Below, one piece after another: positions 6,865 through 14,263 of a DNA stretch of 28,528 nucleotides; within the stretch, counting starts at the first letter, position 1; every line of letters begins with the position of its first letter. The position numbers and the translations under genes are program-made. The notes under the pieces are model-generated. The model was not told the DNA's origin. It ran no database searches and saw only the letters and a program-made list of their open reading frames with translations. The stretch lies in IMG/VR virus record IMGVR_UViG_3300009103_000124, positions 1 to 28,528 of that record; one strand, written 5' to 3'. The stretch comes from a virus.

Positions 6865-7183
6865 CATCTGTAATTTTTCGTCGCACTCACTCATAAAATT
6901 CTATCATTTTTTTGAGTCAATTTTCCCCGAAATTTGCATCGTTTTTCGAGCATCATTTTTCTGTCATTTTCCGGATTTTTTGCGAAATACCCGAAATGCC
7001 GTTTGACCCTGTTTTCCTGCGATTTAAGGCAATAACGACTTTGGCCAGTATCTACATATTAGAAAAAATAGTTGTTAGAAAATCGCTACACCGCAATGGC
7101 CACGGTAGTTGCCAGAGGGCAAAATAATCGCAATTTTTTTAGGTTTTTATCTTTTCATTTTGTAAAAAATTTTTTTCAGAGTC
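6865..7183. other. 319-bp spacer upstream of the endolysin, atypical composition
   Basis: A+T-rich, with near-tandem units on the plus strand (GCATCGTTTTTC, AGCATCATTTTTC, TGTCATTTTCC) between 6938 and 6972. It holds the only CCGG of the whole window (about 6971) and one copy of GCGATTTAAGGCA (7019-7031). I found no clear promoter or terminator. A start-less minus-strand frame inside it is listed separately. It looks like an insertion between the coiled-coil membrane gene and the endolysin. Confidence 0.5.
6891..7058 (-). pseudogene. 55-codon open frame without a usable start
   Basis: After a TAA at 7059-7061 the frame is open for 55 codons and ends in a TGA that overlaps the alternative ATG at 6894 (ATGA). 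The peptide reads like protein (SRYCLKSQENRVKRHFGYFA, then EKRCKFRGKLTQK): very basic, with two cysteines. The only ATGs are near its end (giving about 20 residues). It could be the 3' remnant of a gene brought in with the spacer, or chance. Not recognised. Confidence 0.3.
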
Positions 7184-7459
7184 TTAATTTTCACTCTGTA
7201 TTTTCAACAATATTTTCCTAGATACATCGGCTAAATCCTCAACCGCTTTCGTGAGATTTTGAATCTGAATTTCTGTCGTGCTAGTGAGGTTTTCTATTTT
7301 GCTATTCGACTCTGATTTTATCACAGTCACCTCTGTTTTTAGCGATGCAATTTCTTGAACATTTTTTTTAATGTCGGAGTGAAGGGTTCTGAGAAAATAA
7401 GCGATAACACCTATCATTCCCAACGGCAACCACTCCATCACATCGTGCATCGTTTCCAT
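7184..7459 (-). CDS. small membrane protein with coiled coil, lysis accessory candidate
   Basis: 91 residues. An N-terminal hydrophobic helix (WLPLGMIGVIAYFLRTL, about 10-26) is followed by a long regular coiled coil (SDIKKNVQEIASLKTEVTVI onward to the end). This topology resembles XhlA-type haemolysin/holin-partner proteins and small phage membrane proteins beside lysis genes. It sits upstream of the endolysin and downstream of tail-tip genes. A lysis role is inferred from topology and position. The start has the taaattATG context. Confidence 0.6.
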   Translation of the reverse strand: METMHDVMEWLPLGMIGVIAYFLRTLHSDIKKNVQEIASLKTEVTVIKSESNSKIENLTSTTEIQIQNLTKAVEDLADVSRKILLKIQSEN

Positions 7460-7467
7460 AATTTATT

Positions 7468-7848
7468 CTACAAGAAACTAGGAACAATAACGATATCCGT
7501 ATCTATCAAATATTCGTTCGAGTTCTCAACTATCTTTGCCTTCAAATAATCTTGCACTATGTCCATCACTCCCGTTGCGGTGTTTAAGGCAATGTACTCG
7601 GCGTCTGTCATAACGTAATCGTATGTCGCTAGTAAATCTTTTATGGAACCAGATAGGCTAGGCTCGGGCGAATCTGGAACATTATTGAAATAATTGTCTC
7701 TATCGGCCACCGAAAGAAATATATAACAAGGTGTGAATCTCACAATTTTTGTCCCAGCGATAAAGCTAGTATTCCAAGATACGACTGAACCGCTTGGAAT
7801 CGTTAGCCCGTCTTTTCGGTTTAGGTCTTTGTTTATCTGTAATCCCAT
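7468..7848 (-). CDS. hypothetical virion or tail-tip protein
   Basis: 126 residues from the ATG at 7848 (MGLQINKDLNRKDGLTIPSG), chosen because it lies just after the stop of the fibre gene; longer starts (7923, 7890) run into that gene. It is beta-rich in the first half (VVSWNTSFIAGTKIVRFTPC, YIFLSVADRDNYF) and helical later (EYIALNTATGVMDIVQDYLK). It ends IDTDIVIVPSFL before TAG. The location between fibre and lysis genes suggests a small virion or fibre-assembly protein; no family recognised. Confidence 0.65.
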   Translation of the reverse strand: MGLQINKDLNRKDGLTIPSGSVVSWNTSFIAGTKIVRFTPCYIFLSVADRDNYFNNVPDSPEPSLSGSIKDLLATYDYVMTDAEYIALNTATGVMDIVQDYLKAKIVENSNEYLIDTDIVIVPSFL

Positions 7849-7858
7849 TTCTTTTCTT

Positions 7859-8428
7859 TTAACTATGAACTCTTTTCCACCCCGTACCATCGTATAGATA
7901 CATCTCTGAATTGGTAGTATCATATACGAGCATTCCTTCGGTTGGGCTCACGATTGCATTCTTTTGAGACTCCGTCATTCTGGGCATCTTAAAGGCTCTC
8001 TCAGTAGAGTTCAGCTGAAGGATGCAGTTCGGGTCAACCTTTGCGGTCGACACTATGCCAGAGTCGTCTATTAGTTTGCCCTTAACACTGGTGGCGTAGG
8101 TGTTACTCTCATAAATCACTCCAGAATTAAGAAACTTAAGGCCCACTCCTGTGCCTATTGTGGCGGTTATGCCATAGGAACCAGCGAATGAGCAAGTCCC
8201 CCCAAGATTCAGATTGTTACCCCACATCTTAACGAATCTGTTGGTGTTTCCACCAAACTCAACGGTGCCATTCGAATTATTCCCGTTGGTTGGGTTGATA
8301 AAAATAATGTTATTCCCAGACCACCTCAAAGGCGAGTTCGTGAAACTGCCGTCAGGCCGACTGCCTTGAATGTGTTGATTGGCTGGCCCTACTTGGTAGC
8401 TTTTAGCTGATTTTCGAATTATCTGCAT
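7859..8428 (-). CDS. tail fibre-like protein with C-terminal shaft-knob module
   Basis: 189 residues. The first 110 are Gly/Asn/Ser-rich and beta-patterned (NNIIFINPTNGNNSNGTVEF, FAGSYGITATIGTGVGLKF). The C-terminal 55 match a module common in Bacteroidota phage fibres and surface proteins: ILQLNSTERAFKMPRMTESQ, then AIVSPTEGMLVYDTTNSEMY and LYDGTGWK. It is expected at the tail tip for receptor contact. The start follows the upstream TAG by two bases. The short length suggests one segment of a multi-subunit fibre or a trimeric tip. Confidence 0.7.
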   Translation of the reverse strand: MQIIRKSAKSYQVGPANQHIQGSRPDGSFTNSPLRWSGNNIIFINPTNGNNSNGTVEFGGNTNRFVKMWGNNLNLGGTCSFAGSYGITATIGTGVGLKFLNSGVIYESNTYATSVKGKLIDDSGIVSTAKVDPNCILQLNSTERAFKMPRMTESQKNAIVSPTEGMLVYDTTNSEMYLYDGTGWKRVHS

Positions 8429-8430
8429 AT

Positions 8431-8847
8431 CTAAGCGGTTAATGAGGTTACGTTCAAGTCTCCAGTTGTCGGGTTTGAGGCAGTTATGCCGTTGATATCT
8501 CCTTCAAATTCTCCGACTTCAATAACGTATGTTTCGCCCGTACCAAGAGCTAGGCTATATGCCGTAATCGTTGGCACAAAACCAAGCCCAATAAAAACCT
8601 CTTCGTCTGTATTGTTTGTAATAAGGGCTGATAGATACGCCCCAGAGGACAAGATAGAGGCCGACACCGTGGTCATTGCTGGTTGTGTCAGAGTTCCCGT
8701 TGTTGGTGTGGTTGCGCCACCGCCTCCACTAACGGCATCCGTTCGGATAACGTATTGGCCTGTGACATTGTCAAAAAGGAATGTCTGCCTCATTATCTGC
8801 TCGGTAGACTGTTCTCCTTGGTCGCACGTTAAAGGTACTAGAGCCAT
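8431..8847 (-). CDS. small virion protein, Gly/Thr-rich
   Basis: 138 residues, likely secreted into the virion rather than enzymatic. The N-terminal 35 residues (MALVPLTCDQGEQSTEQIMR, FLFDNVTGQYVIRTDAV) are similar in layout to the start of the neighbouring 8910-9140 product. A linker SGGGGATTPTTGTLTQPAMT and a beta-rich domain (ALITNNTDEEVFIGLGFVP, TGETYVIEVGEFEG) follow. This resembles small head-decoration or tail-tip domains, but I cannot name a family. It ends with TAG two bases before the fibre gene and starts just after a terminator. Confidence 0.65.
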   Translation of the reverse strand: MALVPLTCDQGEQSTEQIMRQTFLFDNVTGQYVIRTDAVSGGGGATTPTTGTLTQPAMTTVSASILSSGAYLSALITNNTDEEVFIGLGFVPTITAYSLALGTGETYVIEVGEFEGDINGITASNPTTGDLNVTSLTA

Positions 8848-8861
8848 TTTTTATCGTTTAT

Positions 8862-8891
8862 AAAAAAGCCACACCACAACGGGTATGGCTT
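8862..8891 (-). terminator. Rho-independent terminator between two small virion genes
   Basis: Minus-strand hairpin with 10-base arms AAGCCATACC and GGTGTGGCTT (one G-U pair) and a 6-base loop, followed by TTTTTT. It lies between the 8910-9140 and 8431-8847 genes and would lower expression of fibre and lysis genes relative to those upstream. Confidence 0.75.
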
Positions 8892-8909
8892 TCTTGATGT
8901 TTACAAATG

Positions 8910-9140
8910 TTATTGAAGCAGACGAAGGGCTGGGCCGTTCGCGGTTGATTCAATACTGAGCCTCGTTAGGTTCTCTGCAGTCATTACCGCTGAATTATCA
9001 CAATCCACGGCTGGGGTTCCAGAATCAGTTCCTAGCACTACCCGAATTCCTACGTTGCCTCCAGCATCGGTGGTAAATAGGCTTTGGAGTAGTTGCTCTA
9101 AAGGTACTGCGGAATTGTCACAATCTATGAAATCTGCCAT
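8910..9140 (-). CDS. small virion protein with an internal repeat
   Basis: 76 residues. The motif DCDNSAV occurs twice (residues about 6-12 and 46-52), each followed by a Leu-rich helix-like stretch (PLEQLLQSLF and TAENLTRLSI), so the protein looks like a duplicated unit of about 40 residues. The first half also resembles the start of the 8431-8847 product (Cys-Asp, Glu-Gln, Phe, Asp-x-x-Gly, Ile-Arg). No enzyme motif. Probably structural by position; expressed before a strong terminator. Confidence 0.65.
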   Translation of the reverse strand: MADFIDCDNSAVPLEQLLQSLFTTDAGGNVGIRVVLGTDSGTPAVDCDNSAVMTAENLTRLSIESTANGPALRLLQ

Positions 9141-9165
9141 TTCGCTTAATTTTAGTCATCCCCTA

Positions 9166-9708
9166 TTAGATAGGAGAATCGATTCTTTCTTCTGTGAATT
9201 TCGCTTTCCAAGTCAATGTACCATCGTAGGTAATTATCTCGTCAGAACTTTCTGGAATAATCATATCCAATTCAATGAATGCAGTTATCCCGTCTGTACT
9301 GCCGAACATTTTCCCTCCTAGAGTTTCGTACCAGAAAAGGTAGTTACCGCCACATTCTAATTGTCGAACGGCCTCGTGGTTTAAATCCGAGCATTCGTCA
9401 ACCTTCAAATTGACCGTATGGTCTTTCTGGCCTATTACTTTTCGTTTCAGCGAAATCTCTTTGATGTTGCTCGAGGGCTTGTCTTTAGAACCCACAACAT
9501 TTAAGGTTCTAATCGCGTCGGCCGCGACAGCCGAATTAGACAGTCTTGTTCCCCACTCTACTGGGTCAGTCCAGTCGGTTAATGGGTTGCCGACATTGGT
9601 CATATATACTTTGGATATCTGTGCATCGCACACCTCTGGATTACACTCGTCAAAACTGACTATAGGTAATTCGGCGGCGCATCCCGTTGGGCAAGTTGGT
9701 AAAGCCAT
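9166..9708 (-). CDS. virion structural protein, tail-tube-like candidate
   Basis: 180 residues. It starts MALPTCPTGCAAELPIVSFD with several cysteines (also NPEVCDAQ, DECSDLN, LECGG). The body alternates polar and hydrophobic residues and ends IITYDGTLTWKAKFTEERID. That ending recalls tube-type or tube-initiator proteins, in which a final beta strand precedes a short tail. No major tail protein is evident at the usual place before the chaperones, so this gene is a candidate that sits later than expected. It has its own possible promoter (9743-9750). Structural protein is likely; tube identity is a guess. Confidence 0.55.
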   Translation of the reverse strand: MALPTCPTGCAAELPIVSFDECNPEVCDAQISKVYMTNVGNPLTDWTDPVEWGTRLSNSAVAADAIRTLNVVGSKDKPSSNIKEISLKRKVIGQKDHTVNLKVDECSDLNHEAVRQLECGGNYLFWYETLGGKMFGSTDGITAFIELDMIIPESSDEIITYDGTLTWKAKFTEERIDSPI

Positions 9709-9742
9709 AATCTATCTTTTAATAAGTCTCTTTCATTTGTGC

Positions 9743-9750
9743 CAAATGTA
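9743..9750 (-). promoter_or_regulatory. candidate promoter (-7 element TACATTTG)
   Basis: A perfect TAnnTTTG on the minus strand, about 35 bases before the ATG at 9708. No clear TTTG lies 19-21 bases upstream. It may drive the 9166-9708 gene strongly, in keeping with a high-copy virion protein and a downstream terminator. Confidence 0.35.
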
Positions 9751-9777
9751 CGACACCCCGTTAATTAGGGTAATGAT

Positions 9778-9956
9778 TTAATCGCATTTTAAGAAACGAA
9801 AGGCTACATTTTCTACTCCCCCAGCGTTGAGCCTTGTTTCTTGGGCGCCTCAATATCGGATGTAGGCGTACCGTTTAAGGCGTTTATTGATGTCGTGTAT
9901 AGTATGGCATCGTCTTCAAATAAAGAACCGCTTAAAACCGAGGATTTCGCTTTTGA
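9778..9956 (-). pseudogene. coding-like 3' continuation of the 9957-11312 gene, broken by TAG and a -1 shift
   Basis: Beyond the TAG at 9957-9959 the same frame is open for 45 codons and reads like protein (FEDDAILYTTSINALNGTP) until TAG near 9819. In the -1 frame, opened after a TGA at about 9850, the codons continue to a TAA at 9778-9780 and end AGGVENVAFRFLKCD. Together they would give a C-terminal tail of roughly 60 residues needing one stop readthrough and one -1 shift. Neither frame has a start codon of its own. It may be a decayed ancestral end, a sequence error, or recoding. There is no other gene in 9709-9956. Confidence 0.4.
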
Positions 9957-11312
9957 CTATGGGAGTGATGCCGACTTTGAAGTAATAGAGGGGCAGTTAT
10001 AATTGAACATCACGGCTCTAGTGTGAGTTGGAACCGCCACCGAGGCAATATCTACACCAGCTGAAAATTCAGAAGCAGTAAAATATCCAGCAATCGTAGG
10101 CCAAGTCGTACCCCCATCATAAGAAAATTCCATCCGAACAAAATAGCAAGGGTGAGCGTCTCCAATAACATTCCAAGAGTTAATACCAATAGAGGTGACC
10201 GTTGTAATGTTTGGAATAAGAGTCCACACAGACGAGGTGAACCAATAAAAGTTGGGGCTCTTCCAAGCGATATCCCCTTCAGCTGGGGAACTGTAATCCC
10301 AGTCAACACCGTTCCAAGTAGCGAGTTCGTTTAGATGATTACACCAGTCTACACTAGGGCAACCAAGGGCATCATTTTCTATCGCATAAATGTCTCCAAC
10401 GGTAGGGGGTAAGGCCTCAACCAATAGCTGATTCATTGCAAGTTCAAAATCCACAATTTGAATCGATGTTAATTCTTCTATACATTCCCCACATTGTTCA
10501 GCGATATCATCACAACAAGAACCCTGTACAATGTCTGGTTCTATTTTAAATCTAAGGTCGATTTCATTAGTGCAACCGTTGTCGTCTGGTTCGTGGGTTA
10601 GTTCCACGTTGGTTATCGTTACCACTTTGCCGTTATTTTCTTCGGTAAAGGTCACCGTTTCGTGAAGAACACAAAACACCCAAGCGTTCACAAGATACAG
10701 AGGAATGGAGCCCGTCTGTAACAACCACAAAGTATCAAATTTCACTGAGGTCTGTATCTCCCGACCAAAGTTGTCTGTTTCCGATTGTATCTCTTGGCTA
10801 ACTTGTGGTAACCCCCAAGTCACACCTTGATTTAAAAAGAAGTAAAAATTAAAAGAGGGTATGGCATCGTATGGTACGCCCTCTAAGGCACAATCGTTAA
10901 AATAATCTACCCTAACATACGGAGAGTTCCCAGCACTCCAATCCCCTACCGTAAATATCTCTGAATACCAAGTGTTTACCGAATCATTTATCACCGCTTG
11001 GTGTTGACCGCAGTCTATGGTTATGCCTATGTCTTGCCCATCATAAACCAAATAATCATACGCTATCCCGTCTATTATATTCGAGTGAGCAATAACGATT
11101 TTGGTGGGGTCTATATTTACCAATCCAGAGCCGTCAAAACATTGAATTCTAAAATAATTTATAGGGTCGGGAATGCTCTGCCTCTTTATAATAAATGGCA
11201 ACAGACTGTCGTTCGGGGCATTCAACTCGTAGACGCATTCGTCTTTACATAAAGGTTTCAAGTAATCTACCTCGGTTGCGTCTGTGTAAAATGTCAATGG
11301 CTGGGATATCAT
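9957..11312 (-). CDS. distal tail or baseplate structural protein
   Basis: 451 residues. It has no signal peptide and is beta-rich with many aromatic and Asp/Asn residues. The N-terminal half (about 1-265) repeats patterns of distal-tail proteins in related phages (DPINYFRIQCFDGSGLVNI, WGLPQVSQEIQSETDNFGRE). A Cys-rich link (SCCDDIAEQCGECIEEL, about 267-283) joins a second half with a binding-domain look (YAIENDALGCPSVDWCNHL, WNGVDWDYSSPAEGDIAW, SYDGGTTWPTIAGYFTASEF). It probably forms part of the tail tip beside the propeller-bearing protein, whose stop it overlaps by one base. The reading frame seems to go on past its TAG (see 9778-9956). Confidence 0.65.
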   Translation of the reverse strand: MISQPLTFYTDATEVDYLKPLCKDECVYELNAPNDSLLPFIIKRQSIPDPINYFRIQCFDGSGLVNIDPTKIVIAHSNIIDGIAYDYLVYDGQDIGITIDCGQHQAVINDSVNTWYSEIFTVGDWSAGNSPYVRVDYFNDCALEGVPYDAIPSFNFYFFLNQGVTWGLPQVSQEIQSETDNFGREIQTSVKFDTLWLLQTGSIPLYLVNAWVFCVLHETVTFTEENNGKVVTITNVELTHEPDDNGCTNEIDLRFKIEPDIVQGSCCDDIAEQCGECIEELTSIQIVDFELAMNQLLVEALPPTVGDIYAIENDALGCPSVDWCNHLNELATWNGVDWDYSSPAEGDIAWKSPNFYWFTSSVWTLIPNITTVTSIGINSWNVIGDAHPCYFVRMEFSYDGGTTWPTIAGYFTASEFSAGVDIASVAVPTHTRAVMFNYNCPSITSKSASLP

Positions 11313-14263
11313 TAGTATATCAATTGAAGGGTTATAAGGTCTGTCTCCGAAGAATAGGTTGCCGATACGACCACGCCATTCCCGTAGTTTGTTTTGATAA
11401 GTTTGCTAGGGTCAAAATTAAGCAAATCATCACAACAGAATGGAACCTTAAATTCGTCTTGCAGTTTTGTTCTCTTTACGGTTACGAAGTTCGTGTAGAC
11501 TCCGTTTAGAAATCCTTTACTTGCTGGTCTTTCATAAACCCAATAATCGTGATGTAGGTTTGCCCAAGATAGTTTGTTATTCGCCAGTTCTGTACCGCTT
11601 AATTTTCCAACATCTAAGTAGACGTTATATTCTAGTGGAGTTAGTTGCAAAGAGGCACAAATAACAAAGCCGTCATCGTCTATTTCATTCTCTACCGTTA
11701 AAAGTTCAACCAGTTCCCGAATATATGGAACGTCTGTTGTTATTCTGTCAGCTAGGTTGTCCACTTCGTTTGTTCCCACACATAGGTTTCTCGTTCCGTC
11801 TGATTCGGTATACAGAATGTCCTTGCCAATAAAGTCTATATTTCCAGCCTCCATCCAAGTAAATTTGTCAGATTTTTGTAGCTGACTGACGTCATATTTG
11901 TACGAATTTATACCGTTCAGATACGGCTCATACTGGGAGGCCGTTAAGTCTAGCCCCAGCGTATCTCTGAAAAATGTAATATGCTCTATTCGTAGGTAAT
12001 TATTTACGTCGATGAACCAGTAAACTTGAAACATTGACTTTAAAGAGTCTAGGAGTTCTACTAGCTTGATGTCTCCCCTTGAGGCTGGTTCTGTACTGTT
12101 TGGCCGTTTAATGTCTGACTTCTGTGCTATCAGCAAATGATTCACTCTTATAGGGTCTCCAGTAACGATATCAGTGGCCGATGGCGTGTCTGGGTTAATT
12201 TGAAAGAAGTCACTTTTGATGCCTACAATTTGTGGGCAAATCGTCGTTGCCATTTTATCAATTACATCGTCTAATCTTCTGAATCTAGTGTAAGAATCTA
12301 TCACTCCGAGATTGTACCAATAACCTACCGTTTCTGTTGGAAAAACTTGGCAACCAATTAAGTACCAAGCACTCGTAAGGCTCGGAGGCGTTACACAATC
12401 GCCAGTCACAATCGTAATGTCTACGGCTGGATATCTAACCCATATCGACTCACTAGCAAAGGCACAATTATCTTGGTATAATTGCCACCCTAAACCCGTT
12501 GGTGCCTCGGGCACACCTCCGACACAAGGTGCCGTTGTTGTCTCCCGATATGCTATCAACATTTTAGAGGTATTTTTTATTGCGCCTCGATAGTAATATA
12601 CCTTATTGTTGGCATCGTCTTGGTAACCCAATGAAAGGCAGTCATTTCCAAACGTGGTGTACCCTGAAGAAACATTGGAGTTGATTACTTGAACTCCTGT
12701 TCCGAAGACATATTCTTTCAGTTCATTTGCCCCAGAATCATCGGTGTAGATAATAGAATATTGTAGCACCGCGATACTACCAAAAGGAACTGCGACTAAT
12801 CCGCTTGATGCCGTAAACATTTGAGTCAATGTGGCCGTGGATATATCGTACCAATAATGATGGTTAAAATGAGGTGTTACCGTACTGGCAAACTCGTGAA
12901 AATAGACATTGCCACAGTTGATGTTTCCGCTGATAATATCCCTAGACGCACCCAAGCCACTAGACAGCGTAGAAGAACCAATTGAAAACTGCCACAAAAA
13001 GATATCTTGCCCACTTATCCAAATGACTGAGTCGTCGGCACTATCTATGTTTGATAGCGTACCATTAACAATCAACGTGGTAGCCATAACATCTAGTTGC
13101 AAGTGATTCAAATCAGTACCCCCACCGCTTGGTTCTGCCCAAAATAAATGAATCCCAGACAATCCAATATTCGTTATTCCATTTGACACTGATACACCCG
13201 TCAACGTGGCTCCAGCAATATCATAAACCTTTAGCGTATCTGGGTTCGGACTTGTAAGATAATAAACACAATAATCCCCGTCTATAAATACTTGCTCTAC
13301 ATCGTTGGCCGTTTCTATTATAATCTCTGTGGCAGTAGATATCTGATAGAGAGCAACCTCATTCAAGGCCCTATCTTGATAGAGTAAATAATCTCCACTA
13401 ATATCCATATCATCGTTCCCCATATTGGTCACACTAGTTCTTACCGTGGTTAATGTAGCCGTGGATATTTCATAGACATAAACGGTATTGGTTTGTCTGC
13501 TATACAACCCCACATAATCACCATCTATTGCGTAAGGTCTGACGTCTTGTGGCGTGGCCAGTATCGTAGTTAGAGAATCTGCTCCGTAATCGTAAATTTG
13601 AAAGGCCTCTACGCCCACCGTGTCGTTATAATAAACAAAGTAGTCACCTTGAATTTTGGAATACGGAGTAATAGAGCCGAGCGAAGTTTCCACGACTCTT
13701 GATACACCAGTACCCTCGACCTCGTCTGTGCAATTTCTAAAGCCCTCTCTCCATCCGTCTGTTATGCCTATGGACTCGCCATTACATAACGGGGGCCCAC
13801 AATTATTCGGGCATAATAAGAACTCGTATATCTGTGAATTGAACCAATTTAATTGAACCTTAGTTGTGCCAGATAAAATGTTTATTTCTTTGTCGTTATC
13901 AGAGATACATTGATACGCATCGTTCGGGGTGATTTTCAGCTGAATCGTGCAGATATCCTCATTAAAGACGCACTCATTGATAGACGTTCTCCCCTCAAAA
14001 ACGGCACTCCACTCCCCGTCACACAAGACCTCTGCCAGAAACAAAATGGGTAAACACCTATTCAGCCCGTCTTCTATTCCTTTTATCGTAAGATAGGCGT
14101 CTTTATTTGCGCTCTTTGACCCCCCAGCTATTAGATTACTGGCTAGTTCTACATTGTAGAATATCTTGTCGTTTTCTGTGGTATATTCCAACGAGAATTT
14201 ACCGTTCAAATCTAACGGGTATACAACCGAATTGTGAGTTATGGAATAACGGATTTTAGCCAT
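11312..14263 (-). CDS. tail hub/tip protein with inserted propeller-like domain
   Basis: 983 residues. Residues 1-185 look like a tail-tip N-terminal domain (KIRYSITHNSVVYPLDLNGK, then VLCDGEWSAVFEGRTSI). About 192-572 is a repeat region with eight or so units of about 43 residues (G-D-Y-x-x-Y ... Y-x-ISTATLT), likely a beta-propeller. Residues 575-983 return to tail-tip type sequence (FYWFIDVNNYLRIEHITF-like segments, KFTWMEAGNIDFIGKDILY). By position right after the tape measure it corresponds to the distal-tail/hub slot of siphoviruses. The propeller may contact host glycans or another tail protein; this is inference. Start at 14263 overlaps the tape-measure stop by 8 bases. Confidence 0.65.
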   Translation of the reverse strand: MAKIRYSITHNSVVYPLDLNGKFSLEYTTENDKIFYNVELASNLIAGGSKSANKDAYLTIKGIEDGLNRCLPILFLAEVLCDGEWSAVFEGRTSINECVFNEDICTIQLKITPNDAYQCISDNDKEINILSGTTKVQLNWFNSQIYEFLLCPNNCGPPLCNGESIGITDGWREGFRNCTDEVEGTGVSRVVETSLGSITPYSKIQGDYFVYYNDTVGVEAFQIYDYGADSLTTILATPQDVRPYAIDGDYVGLYSRQTNTVYVYEISTATLTTVRTSVTNMGNDDMDISGDYLLYQDRALNEVALYQISTATEIIIETANDVEQVFIDGDYCVYYLTSPNPDTLKVYDIAGATLTGVSVSNGITNIGLSGIHLFWAEPSGGGTDLNHLQLDVMATTLIVNGTLSNIDSADDSVIWISGQDIFLWQFSIGSSTLSSGLGASRDIISGNINCGNVYFHEFASTVTPHFNHHYWYDISTATLTQMFTASSGLVAVPFGSIAVLQYSIIYTDDSGANELKEYVFGTGVQVINSNVSSGYTTFGNDCLSLGYQDDANNKVYYYRGAIKNTSKMLIAYRETTTAPCVGGVPEAPTGLGWQLYQDNCAFASESIWVRYPAVDITIVTGDCVTPPSLTSAWYLIGCQVFPTETVGYWYNLGVIDSYTRFRRLDDVIDKMATTICPQIVGIKSDFFQINPDTPSATDIVTGDPIRVNHLLIAQKSDIKRPNSTEPASRGDIKLVELLDSLKSMFQVYWFIDVNNYLRIEHITFFRDTLGLDLTASQYEPYLNGINSYKYDVSQLQKSDKFTWMEAGNIDFIGKDILYTESDGTRNLCVGTNEVDNLADRITTDVPYIRELVELLTVENEIDDDGFVICASLQLTPLEYNVYLDVGKLSGTELANNKLSWANLHHDYWVYERPASKGFLNGVYTNFVTVKRTKLQDEFKVPFCCDDLLNFDPSKLIKTNYGNGVVVSATYSSETDLITLQLIY
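12548..13690 (-). repeat. degenerate tandem repeats encoding propeller blades
   Basis: The repeat unit is about 43 codons. ISTATLT or close variants occur at residues about 266, 308, 349 (IAGATLT) and 474; GDY or an equivalent precedes each by about 20 residues. The DNA also keeps partial identity, for example a plus-strand AATGTAGCCGTGGATAT near 13450 and AATGTGGCCGTGGATAT near 12828. Confidence 0.6.

Noticed and set aside
7081-7125. Hairpin CTACCG...CGGTGTAG as a terminator
   Set aside because: Imperfect stem with a bulge and no T-tract directly following it on the minus strand.
6912-7127. 71-residue plus-strand open frame in the endolysin spacer
   Set aside because: Rich in Phe/Ile from A+T-rich DNA, opposite the minus-strand frame which reads more like protein; all other genes are on the minus strand.
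9410-9781. 123-residue plus-strand open frame
   Set aside because: Antisense to a plausible virion gene and running into its promoter; no start context or domain.
10052-10309. 85-residue minus-strand open frame
   Set aside because: Overlaps the 451-residue tail gene in another frame, Leu-rich shadow, no supporting start signal.
9778-11312. Diversity-generating retroelement target (variable C-terminus)
   Set aside because: I saw no reverse transcriptase gene and no long adenine-variable template copy of the 3' end in the window.
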